From: Chloroflexota bacterium | GTDB lineage: Bacteria > Chloroflexota > Anaerolineae > B4-G1 > DUEL01 | Reading direction: 5' to 3' | DNA length: 5,716 nucleotides | Assembly: GCA_017743275.1 (NCBI GenBank) | Contig: JAGHZG010000129.1 | Location: forward strand, 1 to 5,716 | Part shown: one piece after another, positions 1 through 5,449 of the stretch | Position numbering within the stretch: the stretch's first letter is position 1 | How the letters are laid out: each line of letters begins with the position of its first letter | Translations under genes and position numbers: made by a program | The notes under the pieces: generated by a model | Told to the model about the DNA's origin: nothing | The model's input: the letters and a program-made list of their open reading frames with translations, nothing else | Database searches by the model: none

Positions 1-27
1 GCAGCGTCAGATGTGTATAAGAGACAG
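1..27 (+). other. Residual Nextera sequencing adapter (not genomic)
   Basis: Positions 1-27 match the last 27 bases of the 33-base Illumina Nextera Read 1 transposase adapter: an 8-base GCAGCGTC segment followed by the 19-bp Tn5 mosaic end AGATGTGTATAAGAGACAG at 9-27. Genomic sequence starts at 28. Translation through the adapter gives the familiar artefact peptides MCIRDS and MYKRQ on the plus strand and LSLIHI at the end of a minus-strand frame. No start codon for ccmB should be placed here. The ATG at 11 belongs to the adapter. Confidence 0.98.
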
Positions 28-28
28 C

Positions 29-388
29 CTGTTCTTTATGCTCATCGTGGAAGTCATTCTGCTTCCCCTGTTTGCCGGACTGTTCAACGTCCCACTGCTG
101 CGCCCGGAGGTGCTGCTGGTGACGATGATGGGGACGGTGGGGTACGCCGCCGTGGGGACGCTGCTGGCAGCGATGGCGGTGAATACCCGCGCCCGCGAGG
201 TTCTGCTGCCTGTCCTTCTCCTCCCCCTGGCCTTCCCGGTCCTCATCGCGGCCGTCCAGACCACCGGCGCGCTGCTGGAAGGGGGGACGCTGACAGAAGC
301 GGGCGGATGGCTCCGCCTCATCGTCGTCTATGACCTGGTGATCCTGGCCGTCGCCACACTCACATTCGGATACGTTCTGGAGGAATGA
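29..388 (+). CDS. ccmB: Heme exporter protein CcmB, C-terminal part (5' end missing)
   Basis: This frame encodes the last 119 residues of CcmB, the integral membrane subunit of the CcmAB ABC transporter. CcmAB releases holo-CcmE from CcmC during system I cytochrome c maturation in the cytoplasmic membrane. The peptide is almost all hydrophobic, with about four membrane segments, and carries the typical CcmB stretch LLPVLLLPLAFPVLIAAV. Full CcmB proteins are about 220 residues, so roughly the N-terminal half is missing. The cause is the contig end: the frame runs straight into the sequencing adapter, so the apparent ATG at 11 is artificial. The stop (386-388) lies 3 bp before ccmC, the usual ccmBC order. 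Family assignment rests on this motif, the hydrophobicity pattern and the ccmC neighbour. The last 57 bases of the gene (332-388) recur at 1629-1685. Confidence 0.88.
   Translation: MFFMLIVEVILLPLFAGLFNVPLLRPEVLLVTMMGTVGYAAVGTLLAAMAVNTRAREVLLPVLLLPLAFPVLIAAVQTTGALLEGGTLTEAGGWLRLIVVYDLVILAVATLTFGYVLEE
379..384 (+). promoter_or_regulatory. Shine-Dalgarno site for ccmC (decides the start)
   Basis: GGAGGA lies inside the last codons of ccmB, 7 nt before the ATG at 392. A second ATG at 385 overlaps the ccmB stop, but it directly abuts this site and opens a non-CcmC frame. The spacing therefore supports 392 as the ccmC start and suggests translational coupling with ccmB. The same site recurs at 1676-1681 before the second ccmC. 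Confidence 0.75.
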
Positions 389-391
389 ACG

Positions 392-1072
392 ATGAACCGA
401 CACCGCGATCTTCCTGGCCTCATCCTGGCCCTGGCCTCGGCGGTCGCCGTGCTGACCGCCCTGGGGATGGTCTTCCTCTACGCCCCCCGGGAGGCGACGA
501 TGGGGGACGTCCAGCGCATCTTCTACTTCCATGTCTCCTCCGCCTGGGTGGGCTTCTTCGCCTTTTTCGTCACGTTTCTGGCGGGCATCCTGTACCTGAT
601 CCGGGGGGAGCGCCGATGGGACATCCTGGCCCTCTCCTCGGTGGAGGTCGGGCTGACCTTCATCACGATGGCGGTCATTACCGGCTCCCTGTGGGCGCGG
701 CCGGTCTGGGGGACGTACTGGACATGGGAGCCCCGGCTGACCATCTCGGCGGTCCAACTGCTCATCTACATCGCCTACGGGATGCTGCGCCGGGCGGTGG
801 AGGGGCCGGAGCGGCAGGCCCGCTTCGCCGCCGTCTACGGCATCGTTGCTTTTGTGACGGTGCCCCTCTCCTGGTTCTCCATCCGCTGGTGGCGCACCAT
901 CCACCCGGACATCCTCACTGGTGGCGGGGAGATGACGCTGACGCCGCGCATGGTGCAGACGCTGCTGGTCTCGCTGGCGGCGTTCACCCTGCTCTATGTG
1001 ACGCTGCTGCGCCAGCGGATCCGCCTGGAGCGCTTCGCCGACGCATTGGCCGCGTTAAAAATGACAAAATGA
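392..1072 (+). CDS. ccmC: Heme exporter/heme-handling protein CcmC, copy 1
   Basis: CcmC (226 aa, a usual length for the family) is a polytopic membrane protein that binds heme at the periplasmic face and helps load it onto the heme chaperone CcmE in system I cytochrome c maturation. The family signature is clear: VQRIFYFHVSSAW with His47, then the tryptophan-rich WWD-type segment GSLWARPVWGTYWTWEPRLT (about residues 98-117), then RWWRTIHP with His171. The two His residues correspond to the heme-ligand histidines of the family. About six membrane segments are visible. The acidic residue in WTWEPR is Glu113, where Asp is common in the WWD motif. The gene starts 3 bp after ccmB behind a good ribosome site. 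The last codons (LKMTK) run into the heptamer repeat patch, so the natural C-terminus may have been altered by it. An apparently identical copy lies at 1689-2369. Confidence 0.96.
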   Translation: MNRHRDLPGLILALASAVAVLTALGMVFLYAPREATMGDVQRIFYFHVSSAWVGFFAFFVTFLAGILYLIRGERRWDILALSSVEVGLTFITMAVITGSLWARPVWGTYWTWEPRLTISAVQLLIYIAYGMLRRAVEGPERQARFAAVYGIVAFVTVPLSWFSIRWWRTIHPDILTGGGEMTLTPRMVQTLLVSLAAFTLLYVTLLRQRIRLERFADALAALKMTK

Positions 1073-1147
1073 CCAATGACAAAATGACCAGTGACCAATA
1101 ACCAATGACCATTGACCATTGACCATTGACCAATTTACCAGTTTACC
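1057..1147 (+). repeat. Degenerate heptanucleotide tandem repeats, copy 1
   Basis: The patch is a run of 7-base units of the type ATTGACC or AATGACC. Three perfect ATTGACC units lie at 1111-1131, preceded by AATGACC (1104), AATAACC (1097) and AGTGACC (1090), with 8- to 9-base variants on both sides, such as AAAATGACC and AATTTACC. It is AT-rich against a GC-rich background and begins inside the last codons of ccmC. It fills most of the 99-bp gap between ccmC and ccmD. It resembles the short tandemly repeated heptamer (STRR-like) sequences known from some bacterial genomes, and no function can be read from it. Confidence 0.85.
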
Positions 1148-1171
1148 CATCTACCGACTGAAGGAGGAACC

Positions 1172-1309
1172 ATGCCGGTCTATCTGGTTGCGGCGTATGC
1201 GGTTTTCTGGGGACTGACGTTTGTCCTGGTCTTCTCCATCTGGGCCCGCCAGCGGCGGCTGGAGCGGGAGTTGGAGGCCCTGAAGAAGGCACAGCCGTCG
1301 GATCAATAG
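1172..1309 (+). CDS. ccmD: CcmD-like small membrane protein, copy 1
   Basis: This short gene encodes 45 residues with one N-terminal membrane helix (about residues 3-24, VYLVAAYAVFWGLTFVLVFSIW), followed by a charged, probably helical tail containing RQRRLERELEAL. That is the standard CcmD layout: small, one helix, a Tyr/Trp-containing AAYAVFW segment and the basic RRLERELE region. CcmD helps release holo-CcmE from the CcmABC complex. The position directly after ccmC agrees. The start is supported by a strong ribosome site, AAGGAGGA at 1161-1168, just upstream of the ATG. Small size limits the sequence evidence, but context and pattern together make the call likely. An apparently identical copy is at 2469-2606. 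Confidence 0.85.
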   Translation: MPVYLVAAYAVFWGLTFVLVFSIWARQRRLERELEALKKAQPSDQ

Positions 1310-1332
1310 AGTTCAGCGGTTTAACAAACGCG

Positions 1333-1415
1333 GTAACTATTCAGCCTCACCCCCCCAACGGCTTCGCCGCCCGCCGCAGGCGGCGGGAGTGCGGTGAGGA
1401 AGCCTGAATAGTTAC
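1333..1415. mobile_element. MITE-like palindromic element with 8-bp target duplication, copy 1
   Basis: This is an 83-bp non-coding element with perfect 12-bp terminal inverted repeats, GTAACTATTCAG at the left (1333-1344) and its complement at the right (1404-1415). The symmetry continues inward after a 4-base bulge (CCTCACC against GGTGAGG) and ends in a GC-rich hairpin, CCCGCCGC-AG-GCGGCGGG (1370-1387). It is flanked on both sides by the direct repeat CAAACGCG (1325-1332 and 1416-1423), as expected for an 8-bp target duplication. IS66-family elements begin with GTAA and make 8-bp duplications, so a non-autonomous IS66-derived element is the best guess. Its hairpin could also stop or weaken transcription after ccmD, although no T-run follows it. 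Confidence 0.75.
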
Positions 1416-1454
1416 CAAACGCGTTCATCCGCACCCATCCGTGTCCTGTCTCCA

Positions 1455-1685
1455 ATGAAGTCCAATAGAACGCAGATGCCTGGGGAAAAGGATGACCGCC
1501 ATCAGCGCTCGTTGCGGATGCTCCGGCGGGCAATCTTCTGGGTCTCCTTTCCTTTTGGTATTCTCTTTTTTGTCCTGCCTATCTACAGCAAAGACCTGGG
1601 CGCAACGGCGCTGGATGTGGGTATCCTCGACCTGGTGATCCTGGCCGTCGCCACACTCACATTCGGATACGTTCTGGAGGAATGA
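1455..1685 (+). pseudogene. Fusion ORF: truncated MFS N-terminus joined in frame to CcmB C-terminus
   Basis: The first 58 codons are identical to the start of the MFS gene at 2752 and include its N-terminal tail, its first membrane helix and the start of the second. At 1628/1629, exactly on a codon boundary, the sequence switches to the last 18 codons of ccmB (DLVILAVATLTFGYVLEE) and ends at the ccmB stop. The 76-aa product would have two membrane segments, the second supplied by CcmB. It lacks nearly all of both parent proteins, so no transport function is expected. It exists only because of the tandem duplication junction and may be an assembly product. If the junction is real, the ORF sits 3 bp before the second ccmC. 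Confidence 0.85.
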
Positions 1686-1688
1686 ACG

Positions 1689-2369
1689 ATGAACCGACAC
1701 CGCGATCTTCCTGGCCTCATCCTGGCCCTGGCCTCGGCGGTCGCCGTGCTGACCGCCCTGGGGATGGTCTTCCTCTACGCCCCCCGGGAGGCGACGATGG
1801 GGGACGTCCAGCGCATCTTCTACTTCCATGTCTCCTCCGCCTGGGTGGGCTTCTTCGCCTTTTTCGTCACGTTTCTGGCGGGCATCCTGTACCTGATCCG
1901 GGGGGAGCGCCGATGGGACATCCTGGCCCTCTCCTCGGTGGAGGTCGGGCTGACCTTCATCACGATGGCGGTCATTACCGGCTCCCTGTGGGCGCGGCCG
2001 GTCTGGGGGACGTACTGGACATGGGAGCCCCGGCTGACCATCTCGGCGGTCCAACTGCTCATCTACATCGCCTACGGGATGCTGCGCCGGGCGGTGGAGG
2101 GGCCGGAGCGGCAGGCCCGCTTCGCCGCCGTCTACGGCATCGTTGCTTTTGTGACGGTGCCCCTCTCCTGGTTCTCCATCCGCTGGTGGCGCACCATCCA
2201 CCCGGACATCCTCACTGGTGGCGGGGAGATGACGCTGACGCCGCGCATGGTGCAGACGCTGCTGGTCTCGCTGGCGGCGTTCACCCTGCTCTATGTGACG
2301 CTGCTGCGCCAGCGGATCCGCCTGGAGCGCTTCGCCGACGCATTGGCCGCGTTAAAAATGACAAAATGA
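1689..2369 (+). CDS. ccmC: Heme exporter/heme-handling protein CcmC, copy 2
   Basis: This gene encodes the same 226-aa protein as the gene at 392-1072, with the same His47, WWD-type segment and His171, and the nucleotide sequence appears identical. It keeps its ribosome site (1676-1681) but is preceded by the MFS-CcmB fusion ORF, not by a real ccmB. If the duplication exists in the cell, the strain carries two ccmC genes and the second depends on read-through from the first block or on an unknown promoter in the unit. No divergence is visible, so it should not be read as a specialised paralog. Confidence 0.9.
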   Translation: MNRHRDLPGLILALASAVAVLTALGMVFLYAPREATMGDVQRIFYFHVSSAWVGFFAFFVTFLAGILYLIRGERRWDILALSSVEVGLTFITMAVITGSLWARPVWGTYWTWEPRLTISAVQLLIYIAYGMLRRAVEGPERQARFAAVYGIVAFVTVPLSWFSIRWWRTIHPDILTGGGEMTLTPRMVQTLLVSLAAFTLLYVTLLRQRIRLERFADALAALKMTK

Positions 2370-2444
2370 CCAATGACAAAATGACCAGTGACCAATAACC
2401 AATGACCATTGACCATTGACCATTGACCAATTTACCAGTTTACC
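2354..2444 (+). repeat. Degenerate heptanucleotide tandem repeats, copy 2
   Basis: This is the same repeat patch as at 1057-1147, carried by the second duplication unit. The number and order of heptamer units appear the same, including three perfect ATTGACC units. Such repeats often change in copy number, so the lack of any change points to a very recent or artificial duplication. Confidence 0.85.
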
Positions 2445-2468
2445 CATCTACCGACTGAAGGAGGAACC

Positions 2469-2606
2469 ATGCCGGTCTATCTGGTTGCGGCGTATGCGGT
2501 TTTCTGGGGACTGACGTTTGTCCTGGTCTTCTCCATCTGGGCCCGCCAGCGGCGGCTGGAGCGGGAGTTGGAGGCCCTGAAGAAGGCACAGCCGTCGGAT
2601 CAATAG
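2469..2606 (+). CDS. ccmD: CcmD-like small membrane protein, copy 2
   Basis: This is an identical 45-residue copy of the product at 1172-1309: one membrane helix followed by the basic RRLERELE tail, behind the same AAGGAGGA ribosome site. It follows the second ccmC and precedes the second MITE-like element. The typical next genes of a system I operon (ccmE, ccmF) do not follow. An MFS gene comes next. Confidence 0.83.
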   Translation: MPVYLVAAYAVFWGLTFVLVFSIWARQRRLERELEALKKAQPSDQ

Positions 2607-2629
2607 AGTTCAGCGGTTTAACAAACGCG

Positions 2630-2712
2630 GTAACTATTCAGCCTCACCCCCCCAACGGCTTCGCCGCCCGCCGCAGGCGGCGGGAGTGCGGTGAGGAAGC
2701 CTGAATAGTTAC
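2630..2712. mobile_element. MITE-like palindromic element with 8-bp target duplication, copy 2
   Basis: This is the second copy of the 83-bp element, with GTAACTATTCAG termini, the internal GC-rich hairpin and CAAACGCG flanks at 2622-2629 and 2713-2720. Its flanks are those of copy 1, so it arose by duplication of the whole block and not by a second insertion. It lies between ccmD and the intact MFS gene and may partly insulate them from each other in transcription. Confidence 0.75.
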
Positions 2713-2751
2713 CAAACGCGTTCATCCGCACCCATCCGTGTCCTGTCTCCA

Positions 2752-3966
2752 ATGAAGTCCAATAGAACGCAGATGCCTGGGGAAAAGGATGACCGCCATC
2801 AGCGCTCGTTGCGGATGCTCCGGCGGGCAATCTTCTGGGTCTCCTTTCCTTTTGGTATTCTCTTTTTTGTCCTGCCTATCTACAGCAAAGACCTGGGCGC
2901 AACGGCGCTGGATGTGGGTATCCTCTTCTCCGTTCTCTCCTTCGTCCCCGTCGTCGTTCGCCCGTTTCTGGGACGGGCACTGGACCGCTGGGGGCGTCGC
3001 CCCTTTCTATTGATCGGGCTGGCAGGTTACGCGATTTCTATTTCCCTGTTCACCCTGGCCGATACCATCCCGCTGTTAACCGCGGCCTGCTTTATTCAGG
3101 GCGTGGGGGACGCGTTCCTCTGGCTTCCGGCCTACACTATCATCGCCGATTGGGCACGGGAAAGCCATCGGGGGCGGGAGTTCGGGCGGATAGACGAGGT
3201 CTCCGTCCAGGGCTCCATCATCGGCACTCTCATCGGCCTCGGACTGATCTTCGCTCTGGGACGGCAGGGGTTTTCGTTGAAAGCATCCTGGCCCTGGCTC
3301 TTTGCCTTTTACACGCTCCCCGCAGTCCTGGCGTTCTGGGACGGCTGGCGGGGGGTGCCGGAGAGTCGTCCCTGTGATACCGACCCCATTCAGAGCCGCC
3401 CGGTCTCTGGACAGTTACTGGCCCTGATGGGCATCGTTCTGGTCACCAGCGCGTCCAGCATGATGGTCTGGCCCCTGCTGATGATTTTCCTGCAGGACAT
3501 GCTGCAGGCAGATATCGGGGCCCTGGTCATTGCATACCTGCCTGCGGCGCTCATCAGCGGGTTTCTCCCCTCCCGGCTGGGCCGAATCGCCGACCGCTGG
3601 GGAAGAAAAGGGCCGATGATAGCGGGTCTGGTGATCAGCGCGCTGGCCTCAGCGCTGATCCCTCAACTGCGCAGTCTGCTGCCGCTGACGGTTCTGTGGG
3701 CTATGGAGTCGCTGGGGTACTGCGCGTCCCTGCCAGCGGAACGGGCATTTGTGGCGGACATCGCCGGGGAGGACACGCGGGGGACCAGTTACGGCCTCTA
3801 CACTTTCTCGTACTTTCTGGGGGCGGCGTTGGGGCCGATAGCCGGTGGGTGGCTATATGACCGGTGGGGGCCTGCGTCGCCTTTTTATCTGAACGCCTCG
3901 GTGCTGCTGGTGGGCGCGCTGTTGGTCGGCCTGATCCTGCGAGAGACCCGCTCCCGTGCAGGGTGA
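2752..3966 (+). CDS. Major facilitator superfamily (MFS) transporter, substrate unknown
   Basis: This gene encodes a 404-aa membrane protein with the usual two-times-six-helix MFS layout and a polar central loop near residues 203-222 (PESRPCDTDPIQSRPVSG). The loop 2-3 signature motif A is present as GRALDRWGRR at residues 74-83, and its counterpart in the second half is GRIADRWGRK near residues 276-286. A glycine-rich helix, ALGPIAGGWLYDRWG, lies near the C-terminus. The length is normal for an MFS_1-type exporter. The pattern is drug-efflux-like, but nothing visible defines the substrate. The start is uncertain: the ATG at 2752 has no clear ribosome site, and ATG 2773 is an alternative. Either leaves the first helix (about residues 25-44) intact. 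The MITE-like element separates the gene from ccmD, so membership in the ccm operon is doubtful. Its first 174 bp lie in the duplicated block. Confidence 0.92.
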   Translation: MKSNRTQMPGEKDDRHQRSLRMLRRAIFWVSFPFGILFFVLPIYSKDLGATALDVGILFSVLSFVPVVVRPFLGRALDRWGRRPFLLIGLAGYAISISLFTLADTIPLLTAACFIQGVGDAFLWLPAYTIIADWARESHRGREFGRIDEVSVQGSIIGTLIGLGLIFALGRQGFSLKASWPWLFAFYTLPAVLAFWDGWRGVPESRPCDTDPIQSRPVSGQLLALMGIVLVTSASSMMVWPLLMIFLQDMLQADIGALVIAYLPAALISGFLPSRLGRIADRWGRKGPMIAGLVISALASALIPQLRSLLPLTVLWAMESLGYCASLPAERAFVADIAGEDTRGTSYGLYTFSYFLGAALGPIAGGWLYDRWGPASPFYLNASVLLVGALLVGLILRETRSRAG

Positions 3967-3976
3967 CTCAGCATGA

Positions 3977-4024
3977 ATGCGGGCCGGGCGACGGCATACC
4001 CTTCAGATGCGCTGCCGCCCGCAT
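3977..4024. terminator. Possible bidirectional hairpin between convergent genes
   Basis: The 70-bp gap between the MFS stop and the minus-strand gene contains an inverted repeat, ATGCGGGC (3977-3984) and GCCCGCAT (4017-4024), with room for alternative inner pairing between CGGCA (3992-3996) and TGCCG (4013-4017). Its place between two converging genes suits transcription termination in both directions. There is no T-run on either side, so it is not a classic intrinsic terminator and the call is weak. Confidence 0.3.
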
Positions 4025-4036
4025 CCCCACTCCCCA

Positions 4037-5449
4037 TCATTCCGGCAGGCCGGAAATCTCAAAGGTGTAGCCCAGAATCGTCACCACGCAGGACGGGGCC
4101 CGGGGCCGGGCAAACTGCAGTTCCACCTCCCGCTCCTGACCCGGCGCAATCTCCCATGGCAGCGGCGGCGCCGCCATCTGCAGTTCTGCCGGGCCAGCGC
4201 GCGAACTCAGGAAGATGTCCCGCTCCGTCACCACCAGCGCTGCGGCCCCGCGGTTGCGCACCCGGGCGACGACATGCAGAACCTCACCCCTCTCCCCCAG
4301 GAACGCCTGGGTAACCGTCACCTCCGCTTCCGCCACGGCCCGCGGCGGCGGAGTGTAGGGGAGGGAGAAACGGGCCCGCAGTTCGGACGCCGCCTGGGGG
4401 CCGAAAACCCAGGTCAGCGCAGGACCCGCCACTACCTCCGGTATCACGTAGGCGAACGTCCCCTCGGCCCTCCCCCCAGCGGGAATCTCCGTCGGCAGCG
4501 GACCGTACTTCCCCTTCCCGGCCAGCGACGGGGAGGAAAGATACCGGGTGCCGTCCCCGTCCACCAGTTCAGCGGCAAATTCGCGCGGGAGCAGAGAGAC
4601 CGTCCCCGCGTTCTCCACGGACACTTCCACGAAATACGCCACCGTGCCCACGGGCAGGTCCGCCGGAGCCCGCTCCGCGTGACCCTCTATGACTGTCACC
4701 CGCGCGGTTCCCACCTGCACGGGCTGACCGGGGCCGGCCGTGGGACCGGCGGCCTGGGGCGTGGGCTCCACCAGTTCCCGAAAATCGGCCACCACTGCTG
4801 GACGTTCTCCCTCTTCTTCCAGCACCACCAACGTCAGGCCGGGGCGGGTCTGGGAAAAAAGAGACGCGTCGTCCGGGGAAACCGTCTTCTGCCGGATGAC
4901 CTGGAAGGTCAATCGGGCTCCGCTGGAGAGGTGAAGGGTAATCCCATCCCCCTCCCTCAGTCCGCCGACCAGGGCCCGGTTCCCCTCCGTCGGCCCCAGG
5001 CCCAGGACATAGTGGATGACGGTGCCGTGGGCCCAGAGGGCGGCGCCAGGGGCAGATGCCAGAGGAATCCAGGCCGGGCCCTCCACCCTGGCCGCCTGGA
5101 CTGCCAGCGAACGACTGCCGACTTCCAGCGAGGTGGGGACCGCCAGCGGGACCTCGGCGTTGCCGATTTCGGCCACGGGCGGCGCGGGGACGGGCAGAGG
5201 GCTGGCGCCCGGAACCACCCGCGTGACGGAAAGGGGAATCCCCGCCGGACGCCGGGGGAAGAGGACGGGGCGCAGGGCCAGCAGGGCAACCAGCGTAATC
5301 AGCAGAAGCGCCATACCGACCCCTCCCAGCCAGATGACTGGGGCCGGAAGGCGGGAAAGGGGGCCTCGTGCCGGAGAAGAGGGAGGAGCAGACCCTCCCT
5401 GGGGTCCAGGAGAGGACGGCTGATCAGGAGCAGATACTGGCTGGTCCAT
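4037..5449 (-). CDS. Single-pass membrane protein with inactive-looking sortase-like domain and DUF4352-like beta domains
   Basis: This 470-aa protein has a Pro/Ser-rich N-terminal tail (1-36), one membrane helix (about 37-59) followed by basic residues, and a large domain region that is probably outside the membrane. Residues about 97-224 follow the sortase pattern: NRALVGGLREGDGITL matches the usual F..L..L.pGD.I segment, the strand with TVSPDD follows, then GLTLVVL stands where sortases have TLTTC. The catalytic Cys position is Leu210, and no His stands in a GH motif. Arg216 may match the sortase Arg. The only Cys is at 454, outside this domain. A Pro/Thr/Gly linker (229-243) leads to two beta-rich regions (about 248-366 and 374-466). 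The first resembles DUF4352, with VEVSVENAG and a later DGDGTRY. The function is unknown; binding or assembly at the cell surface is inference. The start ATG overlaps the upstream stop as TAATG, behind a weak AGGGA site. Confidence 0.75.
   Translation of the reverse strand: MDQPVSAPDQPSSPGPQGGSAPPSSPARGPLSRLPAPVIWLGGVGMALLLITLVALLALRPVLFPRRPAGIPLSVTRVVPGASPLPVPAPPVAEIGNAEVPLAVPTSLEVGSRSLAVQAARVEGPAWIPLASAPGAALWAHGTVIHYVLGLGPTEGNRALVGGLREGDGITLHLSSGARLTFQVIRQKTVSPDDASLFSQTRPGLTLVVLEEEGERPAVVADFRELVEPTPQAAGPTAGPGQPVQVGTARVTVIEGHAERAPADLPVGTVAYFVEVSVENAGTVSLLPREFAAELVDGDGTRYLSSPSLAGKGKYGPLPTEIPAGGRAEGTFAYVIPEVVAGPALTWVFGPQAASELRARFSLPYTPPPRAVAEAEVTVTQAFLGERGEVLHVVARVRNRGAAALVVTERDIFLSSRAGPAELQMAAPPLPWEIAPGQEREVELQFARPRAPSCVVTILGYTFEISGLPE

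Larger units (their letters stand above)
332..1628 (+). repeat. Tandem direct duplication, unit 1 (1297 bp)
   Basis: This is the first copy of a 1297-bp block that is repeated immediately downstream at 1629-2925. It contains the last 57 bp of ccmB, all of ccmC, the heptamer repeats, ccmD, the MITE-like element and the first 174 bp of the MFS gene. The left limit is set by T at 331 versus C at 1628, and the right limit by G at 1629 versus T at 2926. No base is shared across the breakpoints, so the join is unambiguous and without microhomology. I compared the copies by eye and through identical translations in several frames and saw no difference. No insertion sequence lies at either border. 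Confidence 0.95.
1629..2925 (+). repeat. Tandem direct duplication, unit 2 (1297 bp)
   Basis: This is the second copy of the block at 332-1628, shifted by exactly 1297 bp. Upstream it joins the truncated MFS gene without any spacer, and downstream it runs without interruption into the full MFS gene. Unit 2 is therefore continuous with the right side of the contig, while unit 1 is continuous with the intact ccmB frame on the left. Removing one unit restores a simple ccmB-ccmC-ccmD-MITE-MFS order. Confidence 0.95.

Noticed and set aside
13..333. Plus- and minus-strand frames with MYKRQ and LSLIHI ends at the contig start.
   Set aside because: Both are translations of the adapter joined to out-of-frame ccmB sequence.
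385..1101. A 238-codon frame overlapping ccmC (repeated at 1682-2398).
   Set aside because: It is a shifted frame of ccmC with Gly/Pro/His-rich low-complexity translation. The ccmC frame has unmistakable family motifs.
1057..1147. Heptamer repeats as a CRISPR array.
   Set aside because: The units are 7 bp, directly adjacent and degenerate. There are no 24-40 bp repeats, no unique spacers and no cas genes.
1321..1533. A 70-codon minus-strand frame (repeated at 2618-2830) across the MITE-like element.
   Set aside because: It runs through a non-coding palindrome and the start of the MFS gene, has no recognisable domain, and is duplicated only as part of the block.
1425..2201. A 258-codon minus-strand frame crossing the duplication junction.
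   Set aside because: It is antisense to the MFS fragment, the ccmB tail and ccmC, with a highly charged, unstructured translation. It is open only because of GC-rich composition.
392..2369. Two ccmC genes interpreted as functional paralogs.
   Set aside because: The copies and their non-coding surroundings appear identical, so there is no sign of divergence. A recent duplication or assembly artefact explains them.
332..2925. A composite transposon or IS-mediated duplication.
   Set aside because: No transposase gene or inverted repeats lie at the unit borders. The MITE-like element is internal and is not at the breakpoints.
4037..5449. An active sortase encoded by the 470-aa gene.
   Set aside because: The catalytic Cys position is Leu, no GH motif is present, and the only Cys lies in the last beta domain.
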